A stretch of DNA of 44,405 nucleotides, from NCBI GenBank assembly GCA_017520425.1, contig JAFXFO010000037.1, positions 1-44,405 on the forward strand, given 5' to 3'. Every line of letters begins with the position of its first letter. Within the stretch, counting starts at the first letter, position 1. The DNA comes from Lachnospiraceae bacterium. GTDB taxonomy: Bacteria > Bacillota > Clostridia > Lachnospirales > Lachnospiraceae. Below, in pieces: positions 7,501 to 15,273 of this stretch. The translations under genes were made by a program, and so were the position numbers. The notes beneath the pieces are model-generated. The model ran no database searches and had not been told where the DNA came from. It worked only from the letters and a program-made list of their open reading frames with translations.

Positions 7501-7741
7501 CCTGAACTCATAAGTTTCCGTGCAGACCTCGTTTCAAATCAAATTGACTGAGGAAGTAATCGAAAAGGTTTAAGGTTTAAGTTCTTGGTTTTTGGATTAT
7601 TTTTTATAAGTTAAGGTCTAGAGTTGAAATCAAGGGAGAATATATTTTCAAATTTTTTTTGAGGACTGCAAAAAACCTGTTCCTGTAAAGGGACGCGGCA
7701 TGGAGGTTCGGTTACAAATGTCAAAAAATATGGAAAAGGTC
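7501..7741. other. Spacer after the coiled-coil gene
   Basis: This stretch shows no gene and no convincing terminator. It contains AT-rich runs and repeated TTAAG/TTAAGG words around 7570-7615 that look like simple drift. Confidence 0.3.
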
Positions 7742-7770
7742 TTGCTAATTGCAAAAAAACATGGTATATT
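7742..7770 (+). promoter_or_regulatory. Promoter of the XRE-sigma-anti-sigma operon
   Basis: TTGCTA (7742-7747), a 17-base spacer and TATATT (7765-7770), 74 bases before the XRE start codon. It resembles a housekeeping promoter. No obvious second, sigma-specific promoter was recognised. Confidence 0.6.
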
Positions 7771-7843
7771 TTAGTGTTCGCTGAGTATTGGCGCAAAAGT
7801 AACTGATAACCTGAAGAGTGTGCAAAAGCACAGGGAGGTAGCC

Positions 7844-8173
7844 ATGCAATACAGAAGAGAATATGATTTGAAGGTAATTGGCAGGAATTTGAAACGTTTA
7901 CGTGAAAAACATCAGATGACAGTGGAGCAGTTACGTGAATACCTTTGTCTGGGTTCCGTACAGGCCATATACAAGTATGAGGCCGGTGTGGGATATCCCC
8001 AGGCGGACACCATGTTGGCCTTGATGGAGCTCTATGGTGTGGGCGTAAATGAAATAGTACAAAATCACGAGGGAGAGCTTAGCTCTCCTTTTGTTGTGCC
8101 CTTCTTTACAAATTTTTTGAAAAAAGTTAAACTGAATGTAGTTTTCCCAAACAAATCTTTAGTATATAGGTGA
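7844..8173 (+). CDS. XRE-family regulator, first gene of the sigma-factor operon
   Basis: A 109-residue DNA-binding protein. Residues 9-66 form an XRE helix-turn-helix: VIGRNLKRLREKHQMTVEQL, LCLGSVQAIYKYEAGVGYPQ, then MLALMELYGVGVNEIV. The turn before the recognition helix is LGSVQAIYKYEAG, where most relatives have a Ser/Thr-rich turn followed by WExG. The last 35 residues (VPFFTNFLKKVKLNVVFPNK) are basic and hydrophobic and match no domain I know. GGGAGG lies 5-10 bases before ATG 7844. Its stop codon is 15 bases before the sigma-factor start, and the sigma gene's SD lies directly after it, so the genes are almost certainly co-transcribed. It may control the operon, which is inference. Confidence 0.85.
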   Translation: MQYRREYDLKVIGRNLKRLREKHQMTVEQLREYLCLGSVQAIYKYEAGVGYPQADTMLALMELYGVGVNEIVQNHEGELSSPFVVPFFTNFLKKVKLNVVFPNKSLVYR

Positions 8174-8188
8174 AAGGTGGTGATAGGA

Positions 8189-8746
8189 GTGTTAGATGAA
8201 GAAATCATCGAGCTGTTTTTTGAACGCTCTGAAAAAGCAATAGAAGAGCTGGAAGCAAAATACGGTAAGATATGTCTGCAGACTTCATATAACATTCTGG
8301 GTAACTATTCGGATGCGGAAGAGTGCGTCAATGACAGTTACCTGGGCGCTTGGAATGCCATACCGCCTACCAGACCGGACCCGCTGCTTACATATGTGTT
8401 GAAAATCGTCAGAAATTTGTCTTTGAATTGTTATCACAGAAATCAGGCAAGAAAGCGAAACAGCACCTATGATTTGGCAGTTGAAGAATTGAGCGAGTTC
8501 CTGGCGGCACCGGAAAGTGTGGAAAGTGCCATGGAAACCAAGGAACTGGTACAGTCGGTAGAGGAGTTTTTGGATTCCTTGAAAACCAGAGACCGGGTAA
8601 TATTTATCCGCAGATATTGGTTTTACGACAGTTATGAGCAGATAGCAGCCAGAGTAGGGATATCGGCCAAGAATGTGTCAGTTAAATTGACCAGATTACG
8701 AAGACAGCTAAAGATTTATTTAGAAGAAAGGGGAAACTTTCTATGA
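8189..8746 (+). CDS. RNA polymerase sigma factor, ECF-like sigma-70 family
   Basis: A 185-residue sigma factor with region 2 (about residues 15-90: YNILGNYSDAEECVNDSYLG, then YVLKIVRNLSLNCYHR) and region 4 (about 125-180: LDSLKTRDRVIFIRRYWFYD, then YEQIAARVGISAKNVSVKLT). It directs RNA polymerase to a dedicated promoter set and is presumably held inactive by the next gene product. The start is GTG 8189: AAAGGTGGTGAT, one mismatch from the ideal anti-SD complement, begins at 8173. In-frame GTGs at 8177 and 8180 lie inside that SD. The last codons overlap the anti-sigma start by 4 bases (ATGA), indicating coupled translation and balanced amounts. It could be a distant SigI-type factor given its partner, but the sequence looks like ordinary ECF. 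Confidence 0.92.
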   Translation: MLDEEIIELFFERSEKAIEELEAKYGKICLQTSYNILGNYSDAEECVNDSYLGAWNAIPPTRPDPLLTYVLKIVRNLSLNCYHRNQARKRNSTYDLAVEELSEFLAAPESVESAMETKELVQSVEEFLDSLKTRDRVIFIRRYWFYDSYEQIAARVGISAKNVSVKLTRLRRQLKIYLEERGNFL

Positions 8747-10416
8747 AAGAGAATAGAGTGGCAGATGCTATTAGTCAGGTGGATGACAGATTTTTAAACG
8801 AAGCTGTCCGCTATCAGCGGAAAAAGAAAAATGTGATGAGCAGTGTGATGAAGATGGCAGCCTTGGCAGCATGTTTATGCTTGTTGATCGGAATGGGCAT
8901 GTTTGGAAACACACGCAAGGTGGATTCCATCGTATCCATTGATGTGAATCCCAGTATTCAGCTGACTGTCAGCAAGGATGATAAGATATTGTCTGCAGTA
9001 GCCTTAAATAAGGATGCAGAAGTAGTGCTTGCCGATATGGAACTGAAAAAAGTGGATTTGGACACCGCTTTAAATGCAATCATCGGTTCTTTGCTTAAGA
9101 ACGGTTATCTGGACGAAGTATATAATGCCATCAATGTATGTGTAGAGAATAATGATACTCAGAGAGCGGATGAAATCAGTGAAAAGGTGAAGCAGGAAAT
9201 CAATAATCTGATGATTCAGAATGATTTAATTGGCGATGTGAACAGCCAGACCTGTCCTGTGGATCAGCAGTTGAAGGAATTAGCTGAAAAGTACGGTATT
9301 TCAGTAGGTAAGCTGACTTTGGCACAGAAGGTATCCGCAAATCTGGATATTTCTTTGGATGTGGCTGTAAGATTCACTATTTCCGAGCTGTGGGCATTAT
9401 TGGAAGCGGAAGATGTAGAGCTTTTAACCAAGGACGATGTGGTGAAAATCGCAGTAGAAGATGCCGGCATCGATGAAGCCAACATGACCCTTACCCATAT
9501 TAAAGTGAAGGAAACTGCAGGTGTTTATACTTATGATATTAAGTTTACTGTGGAAAATGCAGAATATAAATACAAGATAGATGCGATTACCGGTGCTATT
9601 TTAGAGTTTGAGTACAAGCTTGTTTTGAAAGAGGGACCTGTTACTCCTCCGGAACCGGAGAAACAGCTTACCAAGACAGAAGCCTTGAATCAGGCTTATC
9701 AGGATGCAGGTGTAAACGGAAGCAATGTGAATTTGGAAGAACTGTTACACAGACCTGCAGAGAAGGAATATTATATCGAATTTACCGTAGGATTGACAGA
9801 TTATTATTATGTAATCAATGCAATAGATGGCAGTGTTATCAGTAAGGAAGTGATTGAACGTGTTCCTGTGACAGAGGAACCGGAAGTGGTGCCCGGGGTG
9901 GTAACTTCTATCGAGGAAGCTTTAAGACTGGCACTTGCCAAGGCCGGTGTAAATCAGTCAGACCTGACCATGTGTGATATCAAGTATCATGTAAAGAAAG
10001 AGGGTCCTGAATACAAGGTTCATTTCCATGTGGATAAGGACCATTATGAGTATAATATTAATCCATTAACCGGCGAGTGCGTGGAGAAGAAGCGTCCTGA
10101 GCCTCATACACCTCCGGTACCTCCCATAGAAAAGGAACCGAAGGCTACACCTGAGCCTAAGCCAACACCGGTGCCTCCTGCAGAGAAGGAAAAGCCGGTA
10201 CCGCCTCATGAGAAGGAACCCCAGGTGACACCGGAGCCCAAACCTACACCGGTACCGCCTGCAGAGAAAGAAAAGCCGGTACCTCCTCATGAAAAGAAAG
10301 CAGCAAAACCCGCACCGGCAGCCGGACCTGCAGCACATAAGGAGCCTGCACCTAAGCCGGCAGGTCCAAATGATACAAAAGTAACCATAGATTTCGTCGA
10401 TGGCGTTATGAACTAG
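8743..10416 (+). CDS. RsgI-like transmembrane anti-sigma factor with three PepSY domains and a proline-rich tail
   Basis: The protein has 557 residues. The cytosolic N-terminus (about 1-30, with DDRFLNEAVRYQRKKK) should bind the sigma factor. One membrane helix follows at about 33-54. The outside begins with DSIVSIDVNPSIQLTVSKDD, the RsgI-type domain whose Asn-Pro (here N69-P70) is the reported self-cleavage site in RsgI proteins. Three PepSY-like units follow at about 229-290, 311-369 and 389-449, each with a hydrophobic helix plus a YKIDAITGAI- or YNINPLTGEC-type hairpin. The tail from 450 is Pro/Glu/Lys-rich with two 27-residue repeats, probably crossing the cell wall. It ends in a separate hydrophobic strand (VTIDFVDGVM). 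The role in envelope sensing is inferred from architecture and from the 4-base overlap with the sigma gene. Confidence 0.88.
   Translation: MKENRVADAISQVDDRFLNEAVRYQRKKKNVMSSVMKMAALAACLCLLIGMGMFGNTRKVDSIVSIDVNPSIQLTVSKDDKILSAVALNKDAEVVLADMELKKVDLDTALNAIIGSLLKNGYLDEVYNAINVCVENNDTQRADEISEKVKQEINNLMIQNDLIGDVNSQTCPVDQQLKELAEKYGISVGKLTLAQKVSANLDISLDVAVRFTISELWALLEAEDVELLTKDDVVKIAVEDAGIDEANMTLTHIKVKETAGVYTYDIKFTVENAEYKYKIDAITGAILEFEYKLVLKEGPVTPPEPEKQLTKTEALNQAYQDAGVNGSNVNLEELLHRPAEKEYYIEFTVGLTDYYYVINAIDGSVISKEVIERVPVTEEPEVVPGVVTSIEEALRLALAKAGVNQSDLTMCDIKYHVKKEGPEYKVHFHVDKDHYEYNINPLTGECVEKKRPEPHTPPVPPIEKEPKATPEPKPTPVPPAEKEKPVPPHEKEPQVTPEPKPTPVPPAEKEKPVPPHEKKAAKPAPAAGPAAHKEPAPKPAGPNDTKVTIDFVDGVMN
10135..10296 (+). 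repeat. Two 81-bp tandem repeats in the anti-sigma tail
   Basis: Copies at 10135-10215 and 10216-10296 encode 27 residues each, differing at two residues (EPKAT against EPQVT at the start) and otherwise PEPKPTPVPPAEKEKPVPP and HEK. The codons differ at several third positions, so the duplication is not recent or is kept at protein level. A partial further copy precedes it (PHTPPVPPIEK). Confidence 0.85.
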
Positions 10417-10438
10417 CTTCATAATCCTCCCTATACTA

Positions 10439-10478
10439 CTCCTCCTTCCCTCCCTGAAGGAGGAGATACTGTTTTATA
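10439..10478 (+). terminator. Terminator of the sigma/anti-sigma operon
   Basis: A perfect 10-bp stem, CTCCTCCTTC/GAAGGAGGAG, with a 7-base loop lies 23 bases after the stop codon. The T-run is short and interrupted (ACTGTTTTAT), so termination may be partial. Confidence 0.65.
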
Positions 10479-10491
10479 CGAGAAATAAATA

Positions 10492-10520
10492 TTGCCCCTT
10501 GTATTGGTGTATGATATAAT
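10492..10520 (+). promoter_or_regulatory. Promoter of the small membrane protein / YbjQ-type pair
   Basis: TTGCCC (10492-10497), a 17-base spacer and a perfect TATAAT (10515-10520), 28 bases before the start codon at 10549. Confidence 0.7.
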
Positions 10521-10548
10521 ACTCTTACTGATAGAGAGGTGATATCTG

Positions 10549-10776
10549 ATGAATCATGGAAAAAAGATGATAGCTCCGATTATCATAACAGTATTGATAG
10601 TATTATACTATTTGGGAATCATGGCCTTGTTTTGCTTCACACCGGGCATTCCTTTTTATGCTAAGCTGTTAATGATTATCATTCCGCTTATTGTAAGTGG
10701 TTTGATGATAGGGGTTTGTATCAGCAGAATCAAAGAAATACAAGGAGGAGAAGAAGATGATCTTAGTAAATACTGA
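10549..10776 (+). CDS. Small two-helix membrane protein
   Basis: A 75-residue protein with two hydrophobic helices (about residues 8-30, IAPIIITVLIVLYYLGIMAL, and 37-59, AKLLMIIIPLIVSGLMIGVC) joined by a short TPGIPFY loop. A charged tail RIKEIQGGEEDDLSKY presumably faces the cytosol. No named family is recognised. GAGAGGTGATA precedes the ATG. The last 20 bases overlap the YbjQ-type gene, whose SD (AAGGAGGAG) is inside this coding region, so the two are translationally coupled. The pairing suggests a joint job at the membrane, not proven. Confidence 0.8.
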   Translation: MNHGKKMIAPIIITVLIVLYYLGIMALFCFTPGIPFYAKLLMIIIPLIVSGLMIGVCISRIKEIQGGEEDDLSKY

Positions 10777-11068
10777 TTACATCTCAGGAAAAGAATTGGA
10801 AATGCTGGGCTTGGTAAAGGGAAGTACCATTCAGTCCAAAAACTTTGGAAAAGATATTGCACAGAGCTTTAAAACACTGGTAGGCGGTGAGTTGAAGGCT
10901 TACAATGAAATGATGAATGAAGCCAGAGCTTTGGCAACCAAGAGAATGGTGGCAGAAGCAGAGGCAATGGGCGCAGATGCAGTCGTAAATGTTCGTTATG
11001 CATCCGCTGCAGTAATGCAGGGAGCTGCCGAAGTTATGGCTTATGGTACTGCGGTAAAGTTCTTATAA
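10757..11068 (+). CDS. UPF0145/YbjQ-type heavy-metal-binding-domain protein
   Basis: A 103-residue protein of the YbjQ/UPF0145 family. It starts MILVNTDYISGKELEMLGLV and carries the family core KGSTIQSKNFGKDIAQSFKT, VGGELKAYNEMMNEARALAT, MGADAVVNVRYASA and MAYGTAVKF. Members form compact alpha/beta oligomers. The name heavy-metal-binding comes from family annotation and no metal ligands (no Cys or His) are visible here, so metal binding is unlikely. Full family length is present. It overlaps the preceding membrane-protein gene by 20 bases and is followed by a terminator at 11077, giving a two-gene unit. Confidence 0.9.
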   Translation: MILVNTDYISGKELEMLGLVKGSTIQSKNFGKDIAQSFKTLVGGELKAYNEMMNEARALATKRMVAEAEAMGADAVVNVRYASAAVMQGAAEVMAYGTAVKFL

Positions 11069-11076
11069 AGTCGATG

Positions 11077-11112
11077 AACTCTCCCCGGACAAAAGTCTGC
11101 GGGAGAGTTTTC
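11077..11112 (+). terminator. Rho-independent terminator after the YbjQ-type gene
   Basis: AACTCTCCCCGGAC and GTCTGCGGGAGAGTT pair around an AAAA loop, followed by TTTTCT. Confidence 0.8.
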
Positions 11113-11157
11113 TGGATATAAGATTTTTTGTGAGGGAGTTTTACGGAGGAATTATCT

Positions 11158-12486
11158 ATGGAAAGAGTGTGTTGTGTGTGCGGAGCCCCCATGATACGGA
11201 CAGAGAATGGATACAAATGCAGCTTTTGTGCCCATTCGGAATTGCCGGGGGAGTGCGAAGAACATGAAAATGGTTCAAAATGGACGACTTATACATCTTA
11301 TACGGAGACGGAAGAGACAGAGAAAGAAAATCCGCTAAGAGATTTTTTTGAGAAAACGATTCCACAAGAAAAAGAAGAAGTTGCGGTTCCTCACGATGAT
11401 GTAATGGTGGAAGTACCTATGGGGAATGCACCTCAGGGTGTCAGGTTGCCGGAGCAATCTAAATCCATAACCACGAATCAGCCGAAATGGAAAAAAATAG
11501 TAAAGATTTATCTTATTATTATGATTGCACAGGCTGTGATTCCAATCTTGGGATATTTGGTATTTGGCTTAGCCGGGAACGATTTATTCAGTAATAATGA
11601 CGACTTTAAGATAACTATAGATAAGAGTAAATTTCCGGTGATAGAAGAGATAGAAGTACCGGAAGTGGACTTTGAAATGCCGGAGATAGAAGTTATCATG
11701 CCTGATATTGAGATTCCGGATTTCAGTTATTTGGATGAAAATACGGATAATCAGATATATATTTACTCTGCCACCATGAGGTCGGCTTTGTCGGAAATGT
11801 TTGGAAAGCCGGCAGAAGAGGTGACGAAAGAGGAGCTTCAAAGCATACAGTACTTTATGATAGAAGTGGATGAAGAAAGAAGTACCATGGAAGTAAAGTA
11901 TAGCACGGAGGATTACAGTCTGTATCCGGAGGACTACTCCGAGGAGGTACAGTCTGAGGAGGATATTATCTTTGGCTATAGTAAAGAGTTTGAGGAGACC
12001 ATTCAGACCATAACAGTTCCTTTTGAAAAGGATTTGTTGGCTGTCGGCATGGATATTCCATTGTTTGAGAATGTGAAAGCTATCAATATTTGTAAGAATG
12101 GATATGTTAATTTGAGTAATTTACCTCAGCTGACCATGCTGGATGCAGGGGAATTGAATCTGGATTCCTTATTTATTATGAATATGCCTACGGATCAAAT
12201 AGAAGTTTTGAGACTAAATACGACCTTCTTGAATGATTTGGAACGATTAACCGGTTTGAAGAATTTACATATTGACGGAAGTGGCCAGATTGTTACGGAT
12301 TTAAGTGTGCTTGGCAATATGCCTTGGCTGGAGGAGCTGACCATTAAGGATACCTTTATAGGTAATTTGAACTTTTTGAAGGGAATACCGGAGCTTAGAA
12401 GTTTGCGATTAATAAATAATAACCTGATAACGGATAAAACAGGTTTGGACAGTCTGGAAAATTTGGAAAACCTGATTGTGGAATAG
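11158..12486 (+). CDS. Zinc-ribbon / transmembrane / leucine-rich-repeat protein
   Basis: A 442-residue membrane protein of a type without a known role. Residues 5-24 form a small zinc ribbon (C5xxC8 and C21xxC24 in CCVCGAPMIRTENGYKCSFC), as in many Clostridial membrane proteins that begin with a cytosolic zinc ribbon. A long polar linker leads to one membrane helix at about 117-138 (YLIIMIAQAVIPILGYLVFG). The outer part begins with valine/proline strands of alternating pattern (PVIEEIEVPEVDFEMPEIEV). It ends in four or five leucine-rich repeats (LPQLTMLDAGELNLDSLFIM, LTGLKNLHIDGSGQIVTDLS, IPELRSLRLINNNLITDKTG). GGAGGAATTATCT precedes ATG 11158. It likely binds protein or wall ligands outside the cell. 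The sugar kinase follows after 9 bases. Confidence 0.75.
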   Translation: MERVCCVCGAPMIRTENGYKCSFCAHSELPGECEEHENGSKWTTYTSYTETEETEKENPLRDFFEKTIPQEKEEVAVPHDDVMVEVPMGNAPQGVRLPEQSKSITTNQPKWKKIVKIYLIIMIAQAVIPILGYLVFGLAGNDLFSNNDDFKITIDKSKFPVIEEIEVPEVDFEMPEIEVIMPDIEIPDFSYLDENTDNQIYIYSATMRSALSEMFGKPAEEVTKEELQSIQYFMIEVDEERSTMEVKYSTEDYSLYPEDYSEEVQSEEDIIFGYSKEFEETIQTITVPFEKDLLAVGMDIPLFENVKAINICKNGYVNLSNLPQLTMLDAGELNLDSLFIMNMPTDQIEVLRLNTTFLNDLERLTGLKNLHIDGSGQIVTDLSVLGNMPWLEELTIKDTFIGNLNFLKGIPELRSLRLINNNLITDKTGLDSLENLENLIVE

Positions 12487-12495
12487 GATGAAACC

Positions 12496-13455
12496 ATGGA
12501 AAACACTAAGAAAACAGATAGGATAACCGTCATCGGTGCAGCTATCATTGATGTGCTGGCAGGTCCCGTAAACGCGCAGGTGTTTCAAATCGGTTCCCAA
12601 CCGGTGGAGAAAACTGGCTTATCCTTTGGCGGGGATGCTTTGAATGAAGCAGTGGTCCTTGGCCGATTGGGCAAAAAGGTACAGCTGATTTCCAAAGTGG
12701 GAAAGGATGAAGCCGGAGACAGAGTAATGGACTATGCGGAAGGCTGCGGGTTGACTACCGAGTGTATTATCCAAGAAGAAGGTCTGACGACAGGGATTAA
12801 TATCGTGTTACTGGATGAAAAGGGTGAGAGACATTTTCTGACCAATCCTCAAGGGAGCCTTAGGAAATTGGCATTGGAAGATATTTTGCCTTATGCGGAT
12901 GCCATGGGAGAGATTGTCAGTTTTGCCAGTATGTTTGTGTCACCTCTTTTGGATATTTCGGCCATGAAGCAGTTATTTGCCCGAATCAAGGAAAAGCCGG
13001 GACGGGTCTTGGTGGCAGATATGACCAAGGCCAAGAAGGGGGAGAAACTGGAGGATATCAAATGTCTGCTCCCATATATTGATTATATTTTACCCAATGA
13101 AGATGAGATTGCACTGCTGACAGGGATTTGTGACAGCAGGAAAAATGCAGAACTTCTGGTAGAAGCCGGCGTGGGTTGTGCGGTGGTAAAATGCGGTGCT
13201 AAAGGTTGTATCATTGCTACAAAAGAAGCTGTTTTAGAGGTACCAGCATGCTCAATAAAAGAGCTGGTGGATACCACCGGTGCGGGAGATTGCTTTGCGG
13301 CAGGATTCCTGTGGGCTCTGTCGGAAGGATATTCCTTGGAAGATTGCGGCAGAATGGCCTGTGCAGTAGCTTCCTGTAGTGTGGAAAAGGTGGGAGCTAC
13401 GGAAGGCGTGGTGTCATTGGAAGAATGCTTGAAGCGGTTTCAGGGGAATGTTTGA
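12496..13455 (+). CDS. PfkB-family carbohydrate kinase (ribokinase-like)
   Basis: ATP-dependent sugar kinase of the ribokinase/PfkB family, 319 residues. The family signatures are the N-terminal glycine pair (FGGDALNEAVVLGRLGKKVQ, with the usual GGxxxN) and DTTGAGDCFAAGFLWAL at about 259-275, with the catalytic base Asp265. DMTKAKKGEKLED and LPNEDEIALLTG are further conserved parts. The substrate (ribose, fructose, adenosine or another) cannot be read from the sequence. The ATG at 12496 has a modest SD (AATAGGATG). It lies 9 bases after the zinc-ribbon/LRR gene, so both are probably one transcript. A promoter for the next gene lies just after its stop. Confidence 0.9.
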   Translation: MENTKKTDRITVIGAAIIDVLAGPVNAQVFQIGSQPVEKTGLSFGGDALNEAVVLGRLGKKVQLISKVGKDEAGDRVMDYAEGCGLTTECIIQEEGLTTGINIVLLDEKGERHFLTNPQGSLRKLALEDILPYADAMGEIVSFASMFVSPLLDISAMKQLFARIKEKPGRVLVADMTKAKKGEKLEDIKCLLPYIDYILPNEDEIALLTGICDSRKNAELLVEAGVGCAVVKCGAKGCIIATKEAVLEVPACSIKELVDTTGAGDCFAAGFLWALSEGYSLEDCGRMACAVASCSVEKVGATEGVVSLEECLKRFQGNV

Positions 13456-13467
13456 AATAACTCTTTA

Positions 13468-13497
13468 TTGTTAGAATGATTTGTGATAAAATATAAT
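13468..13497 (+). promoter_or_regulatory. Promoter of the glutaminyl-tRNA synthetase gene
   Basis: TTGTTA (13468-13473), an 18-base spacer and TATAAT (13492-13497), 39 bases before the start codon at 13537. No T-box leader is visible: the 5' region is far too short for one. Confidence 0.6.
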
Positions 13498-13536
13498 ATT
13501 ATTTGTGAAAATACTGCGGAAAGGCAAGGTTTATAT

Positions 13537-15249
13537 ATGAGTGAAGCAGAAAAGAATTTAGAAGTGAATGAAGGGGAAGCAACAGAAGAACGTGTTTCCA
13601 AGAACTTCATTGAGCAGATTATTGAAAAGGATTTGGCAGAGGGTGTTTATGATACCGTGCATACCCGTTTTCCTCCGGAACCCAACGGATATCTGCATAT
13701 CGGACATGCTAAGGCGATTTTAGTCAACTACATGATGGCACAGAAGTATGGCGGAAAGTTTAATATGCGTTTTGACGATACCAATCCTACCAAGGAGGAT
13801 ATCGAGTTCGTAGAATCCATCAAGGCTGACGTACAGTGGCTGGGTGCAGATTATGAAGACCGTTTATTCTATGCATCCAACTATTTCGGTGAGATGTATG
13901 AAGGTGCTGTAAAGTTGATTAAGAAGGGCAAGGCATATGTGTCTGACCTGACAGCAGAGCAGATTAAGGAATACAGAGGTACCTTTACCGAGCCCGGTAA
14001 GGAAGACCCTTACAGTACCCGTTCTATCGAAGAGAACTTAAAGCTTTTCGAGGAGATGAAGGAAGGCAAATATAAGGATGGTGAGAAGGTACTTCGTGCC
14101 CGTATCGACATGACCTCTTCCAACATCAATATGCGTGACCCGGTTATTTATCGTGTGGCACATATGACTCATCACAATACCGGTGATGAATGGTGTATCT
14201 ATCCTATGTATGACTTTGCTCATCCCATCGAGGATGCCATAGAGGGTATTACCCATTCGATTTGTACCTTGGAATTTGAGGATCACAGACCTTTGTACGA
14301 CTGGGTAGTAAGAGAGTTGGAATATCCTCACCCTCCTAAGCAGATTGAGCAGGCAAAGATGTATTTAAAGAATGTAGTTACCGGTAAGAGATATATCAAG
14401 AAGCTGGTATTGGACGGTATTGTGGATGGTTGGGATGATCCCAGATTGGTATCCATTGCAGCACTCAGAAGACGTGGTTTCACACCGGAATCCATCCGCA
14501 TGTTTGTAGAGATGTGCGGTGTATCCAAAGCACATTCCATCGCAGATTATGCAGCTTTGGAATACTGTATCCGTGAGGATTTGAAGGCAAAGGCACCACG
14601 TTTGATGGCGATTTTGGACCCTGTAAAACTGGTGATTGATAATTATCCGGAAGGACAGGAGGAATGGCTGGAAGCACCAATGAACCTGGAAAATGAAGAA
14701 TTGGGCAGCAGAAAGGTTCCTTTTGGTAAGGAATTATATATCGAACGTGAAGACTTTATGGAGGAACCTCCCAAGAAATACTTCCGTATGTTCCCCGGTA
14801 ATGAAGTGCGTCTCATGAATGCTTATTTCGTGAAGTGTACCGGTTGCGTAAAGGATGAGAACGGTAATATTATCGAGGTTCACGGCACCTATGATCCGGA
14901 GACCAAGGGTGGTAACAGCAATGACGGACGTAAGGTGAAGGGTACCATTCATTGGGTATCTGCAGCACATGCAGTAAAAGCAGAGGTTCGTCTGTATGAG
15001 AATATTATTGACGAAGATAAGGGTGTTTACAATGAAGACGGAAGTCTGAATCTGAACCCCAACTCTTTGACAGTTTTGAAGGAATGCTATTTAGAGCCCG
15101 AATTTGCAAAGGCTAAGCCTTTTGACAGATTCCAGTTTGTAAGACAGGGATTCTTCTGTGTGGATGTGAAGGATACTACACCGGAGAGATTAGTATTTAA
15201 TCGTATTGTTTCATTGAAGAGTTCATATACATTGCCTAAGAATTCGTAA
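13537..15249 (+). CDS. glnS: Glutamine--tRNA ligase
   Basis: Charges tRNA(Gln) directly with glutamine in the cytosol. The 570-residue product has the class I signature [15 protein letters not shown] (HIGH at 54-57), the substrate-binding [27 protein letters not shown] and the [14 protein letters not shown] stretch characteristic of Gln[22 protein letters not shown] and a C-terminal anticodon-binding beta-barrel domain ([32 protein letters not shown]) follow. Where E. coli GlnRS has VMSKRKL, this protein has [12 protein letters not shown], so only the Lys-Arg of the KMSKS-type loop is kept. The ATG at 13537 has a weak SD (AAGGCAAGG), and the longer reading from 13483 runs through the promoter. 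Many Firmicutes lack GlnRS and use Glu-tRNA amidation; Lachnospiraceae are among those with GlnRS. Confidence 0.96.
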   Translation: MSEAEKNLEVNEGEATEERVSKNFIEQIIEKDLAEGVYDTVHTRFPPEPNGYLHIGHAKAILVNYMMAQKYGGKFNMRFDDTNPTKEDIEFVESIKADVQWLGADYEDRLFYASNYFGEMYEGAVKLIKKGKAYVSDLTAEQIKEYRGTFTEPGKEDPYSTRSIEENLKLFEEMKEGKYKDGEKVLRARIDMTSSNINMRDPVIYRVAHMTHHNTGDEWCIYPMYDFAHPIEDAIEGITHSICTLEFEDHRPLYDWVVRELEYPHPPKQIEQAKMYLKNVVTGKRYIKKLVLDGIVDGWDDPRLVSIAALRRRGFTPESIRMFVEMCGVSKAHSIADYAALEYCIREDLKAKAPRLMAILDPVKLVIDNYPEGQEEWLEAPMNLENEELGSRKVPFGKELYIEREDFMEEPPKKYFRMFPGNEVRLMNAYFVKCTGCVKDENGNIIEVHGTYDPETKGGNSNDGRKVKGTIHWVSAAHAVKAEVRLYENIIDEDKGVYNEDGSLNLNPNSLTVLKECYLEPEFAKAKPFDRFQFVRQGFFCVDVKDTTPERLVFNRIVSLKSSYTLPKNS

Positions 15250-15273
15250 GAAATACTCAGTGTGAGGTGGAAA

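Noticed and set aside
10066-10422. 118-residue minus-strand frame rich in Arg/Cys/Leu opposite the anti-sigma tail
   Set aside because: It is the complement of the Pro/Glu repeat region, without SD and with unnatural composition.
13456-13536. T-box leader for glnS
   Set aside because: The promoter is only 39 bases before the start codon, far too little space for a T-box.
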